Shown here in pieces: positions 29,455-33,727 of a DNA stretch of 33,727 nt. The stretch's first letter is position 1. Each line of letters begins with the position of its first letter. The position numbers were made by a program, and so were the translations under genes. The stretch comes from Vicinamibacteria bacterium (GTDB taxonomy: Bacteria; Acidobacteriota; Vicinamibacteria; Vicinamibacterales; JAENWD01). The DNA lies in the NCBI GenBank assembly GCA_016650245.1, contig JAENWD010000287.1, forward strand, positions 1 to 33,727. Reading direction: 5' to 3'. The notes beneath the pieces are model-generated. The model saw only the letters and a list, made by a program, of their open reading frames with translations, ran no database searches and was not told where the DNA came from.

Positions 29455-30567
29455 ATGGCCCAGGTCGAGTCGTCTACCCTCCGTCGCACGCCGTTGTACG
29501 CCCGCCACGTCGCGCTGGGTGCCCGCATGGTCCCGTTCGGGGGCTGGGAGATGCCGGTCGAGTACAGCGGCATCACCGACGAGCACATGGCCGTGCGTAC
29601 CCGCGCGGGCCTGTTCGACGTCAGCCACATGGGCCAGATCGAGGTGGCCGGGCGCGACGCGCTTGCCGGGATTCAGCGCATCACCAGCAACGACGCGGCC
29701 AAGCTGACGATCGGTCAGGCGCAGTACGCCGCCCTGACGAGCGAGCGCGGCTCCTTCGTCGACGACCTGCTGGTCTATCGTCTCGCCGAGGACCACTTCC
29801 TGCTCGTCGTCAATGCCTCGAACATCGAGAAGGATTTTGCCTGGATCGCTCAGGGCGTAGCCGTTGCGGGTGATGCCGTCGCGGTCAATACCAGTGCGCG
29901 GTATGCCCTGATCGCCGTGCAGGGGCCGGCCTCTCGCGAGGTGTTGCAGCCACTCACGGGCGCCGATCTGGGGATGAAGTACTACTGGTTTGCAACCGGC
30001 GAGGTCGCGGGGGTGCGGGCCACCATCTCGCGCACGGGGTACACCGGTGAAGACGGCTACGAGGTATTTGTCGCGCCGGCGTACGCTGCGCGCGTCTGGG
30101 ACGCGCTGATCGATGCGGGCCGGTCGGTCGACCTGCGCCCGGCGGGCCTGGGGGCCCGCGACACGCTGCGGCTCGAAGCGGCAATGCGGCTGTACGGCAA
30201 CGATATCGACGACACCACCAGCGTGCTCGAGGCCGACCTCGAGTGGATCGTGTCCTGGACCAAGGGCGACTTCATCGGCCGCGAGGCGCTGGCCGCGCAG
30301 AAAGCCGCTGGTGTCCCACGTCGGCTCGTGGGTTTCGAAATGAGCGACCGCGCGATCGCCCGGCACGGCTATCCCGTCGTCATCGGCAACACGCCGGTGG
30401 GCGTGGTCACCAGCGGCACGCAGACGCCGTTTCTCAAGAAGGCCATCGGCATGGCGTATGTGCCGGCCTCGGTGGCTCCCGAGGCTGAAATCGCCATCGA
30501 TATCCGCAACCGGCGCGTGCCCGCGCGCCTTGTGCCGCTGCCGTTCTACAAGCGGCCGAGAAAGTGA
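29455..30567 (+). CDS. gcvT: Glycine cleavage system aminomethyltransferase (T protein)
   Basis: LGARMVPFGGWEMPVEYSGITDEH, GLFDVSHMGQIEV, SRTGYTGEDGYEVF, GLGARDTLRLEAAMRLYGNDID. Confidence 0.97.
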   Translation: MAQVESSTLRRTPLYARHVALGARMVPFGGWEMPVEYSGITDEHMAVRTRAGLFDVSHMGQIEVAGRDALAGIQRITSNDAAKLTIGQAQYAALTSERGSFVDDLLVYRLAEDHFLLVVNASNIEKDFAWIAQGVAVAGDAVAVNTSARYALIAVQGPASREVLQPLTGADLGMKYYWFATGEVAGVRATISRTGYTGEDGYEVFVAPAYAARVWDALIDAGRSVDLRPAGLGARDTLRLEAAMRLYGNDIDDTTSVLEADLEWIVSWTKGDFIGREALAAQKAAGVPRRLVGFEMSDRAIARHGYPVVIGNTPVGVVTSGTQTPFLKKAIGMAYVPASVAPEAEIAIDIRNRRVPARLVPLPFYKRPRK

Positions 30568-30570
30568 CGC

Positions 30571-30942
30571 ATGTATCCCGAGACCCTCAAGTACACGAAA
30601 GACCACGAGTGGATTGCGATCGGCGATGGAGTGGGGAAGGTCGGGATCACGGACTTTGCACAGAAGCAGTTGGGCGATGTCGTCTACGTGGAGTTGCCTG
30701 ACGTGGGCACCGTGGTGACACAGGGACAGGCCTTCGGCACGATCGAATCGGTCAAGGCGGTCTCGGAGCTGTTTGCGCCGGTGTCGGGCGAAGTCGTCGA
30801 GGTCAACGACGGACTGAAGGACAAGCCCGAGCAGGTCAACACCGACCCGCATGGGGCCTGGATGGTCGCGATTCGATTGGCCTCGCCCGCACAGGCCGGC
30901 GAGTTGCTCTCTGCTGCCGCCTATATCGACCTGGTCAAATAG
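30571..30942 (+). CDS. gcvH: Glycine cleavage system H protein
   Basis: [37 protein letters not shown] and lipoyl-lysine motif [18 protein letters not shown]. Confidence 0.97.
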   Translation: MYPETLKYTKDHEWIAIGDGVGKVGITDFAQKQLGDVVYVELPDVGTVVTQGQAFGTIESVKAVSELFAPVSGEVVEVNDGLKDKPEQVNTDPHGAWMVAIRLASPAQAGELLSAAAYIDLVK

Positions 30943-30961
30943 CCGCCGCGCGTTGTCACCG

Positions 30962-33727
<2,766 letters not shown>

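Overview
33.7-kb high-GC bacterial window, read by eye. Gene content suggests an Acidobacteriota-like chromosome, but this is a low-confidence inference. It is mostly dense, co-directional housekeeping and metabolic genes. In order: a GT4 / GT-C-like membrane protein / GT4 cluster, ttcA, dtd, an outer-membrane-like protein, glpD (-), a methyltransferase, a dapF-like gene, an SLC13/DASS transporter, a lipoprotein (-), radC, larC, metG, tatD, a polyprenyl synthase, ligA, an HtrA/DegP protease, an NtrC-type regulator, rnpB, an amidohydrolase and an NAD-dependent epimerase. These are followed by an accessory block (25.2-29.4 kb) with a ComEA-like HhH protein, a GspH/FimT pseudopilin, a PilZ protein, an AAA+ regulator, a secreted 4-Cys protein and a 66-aa two-TM peptide. 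The window ends in gcvT-gcvH-gcvP, with gcvP truncated at the edge. Main points of interest: (1) a DapF homologue with both catalytic cysteines replaced by serine; (2) an enlarged RNase P RNA (~505 nt) whose P12 and P19 peripheral helices carry copies of the same GC-rich palindromic motif, and whose 3' P1 strand appears to contain the start codon of the next CDS; (3) a coupled pseudopilin-PilZ-AAA+ regulator module in which the regulator's sigma54-contact GAFTGA loop is degenerate (RTATGV); (4) a secreted orphan protein with a symmetric C-x17-C-x13-C-x17-C tail next to a tiny two-TM ORF; (5) repeated -10-like hexamers 6-14 nt from start codons (leaderless-type) and two symmetric divergent -10 elements; (6) period-7 tandem micro-repeats at gene junctions. 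No tRNA, CRISPR array or transposase was recognised.
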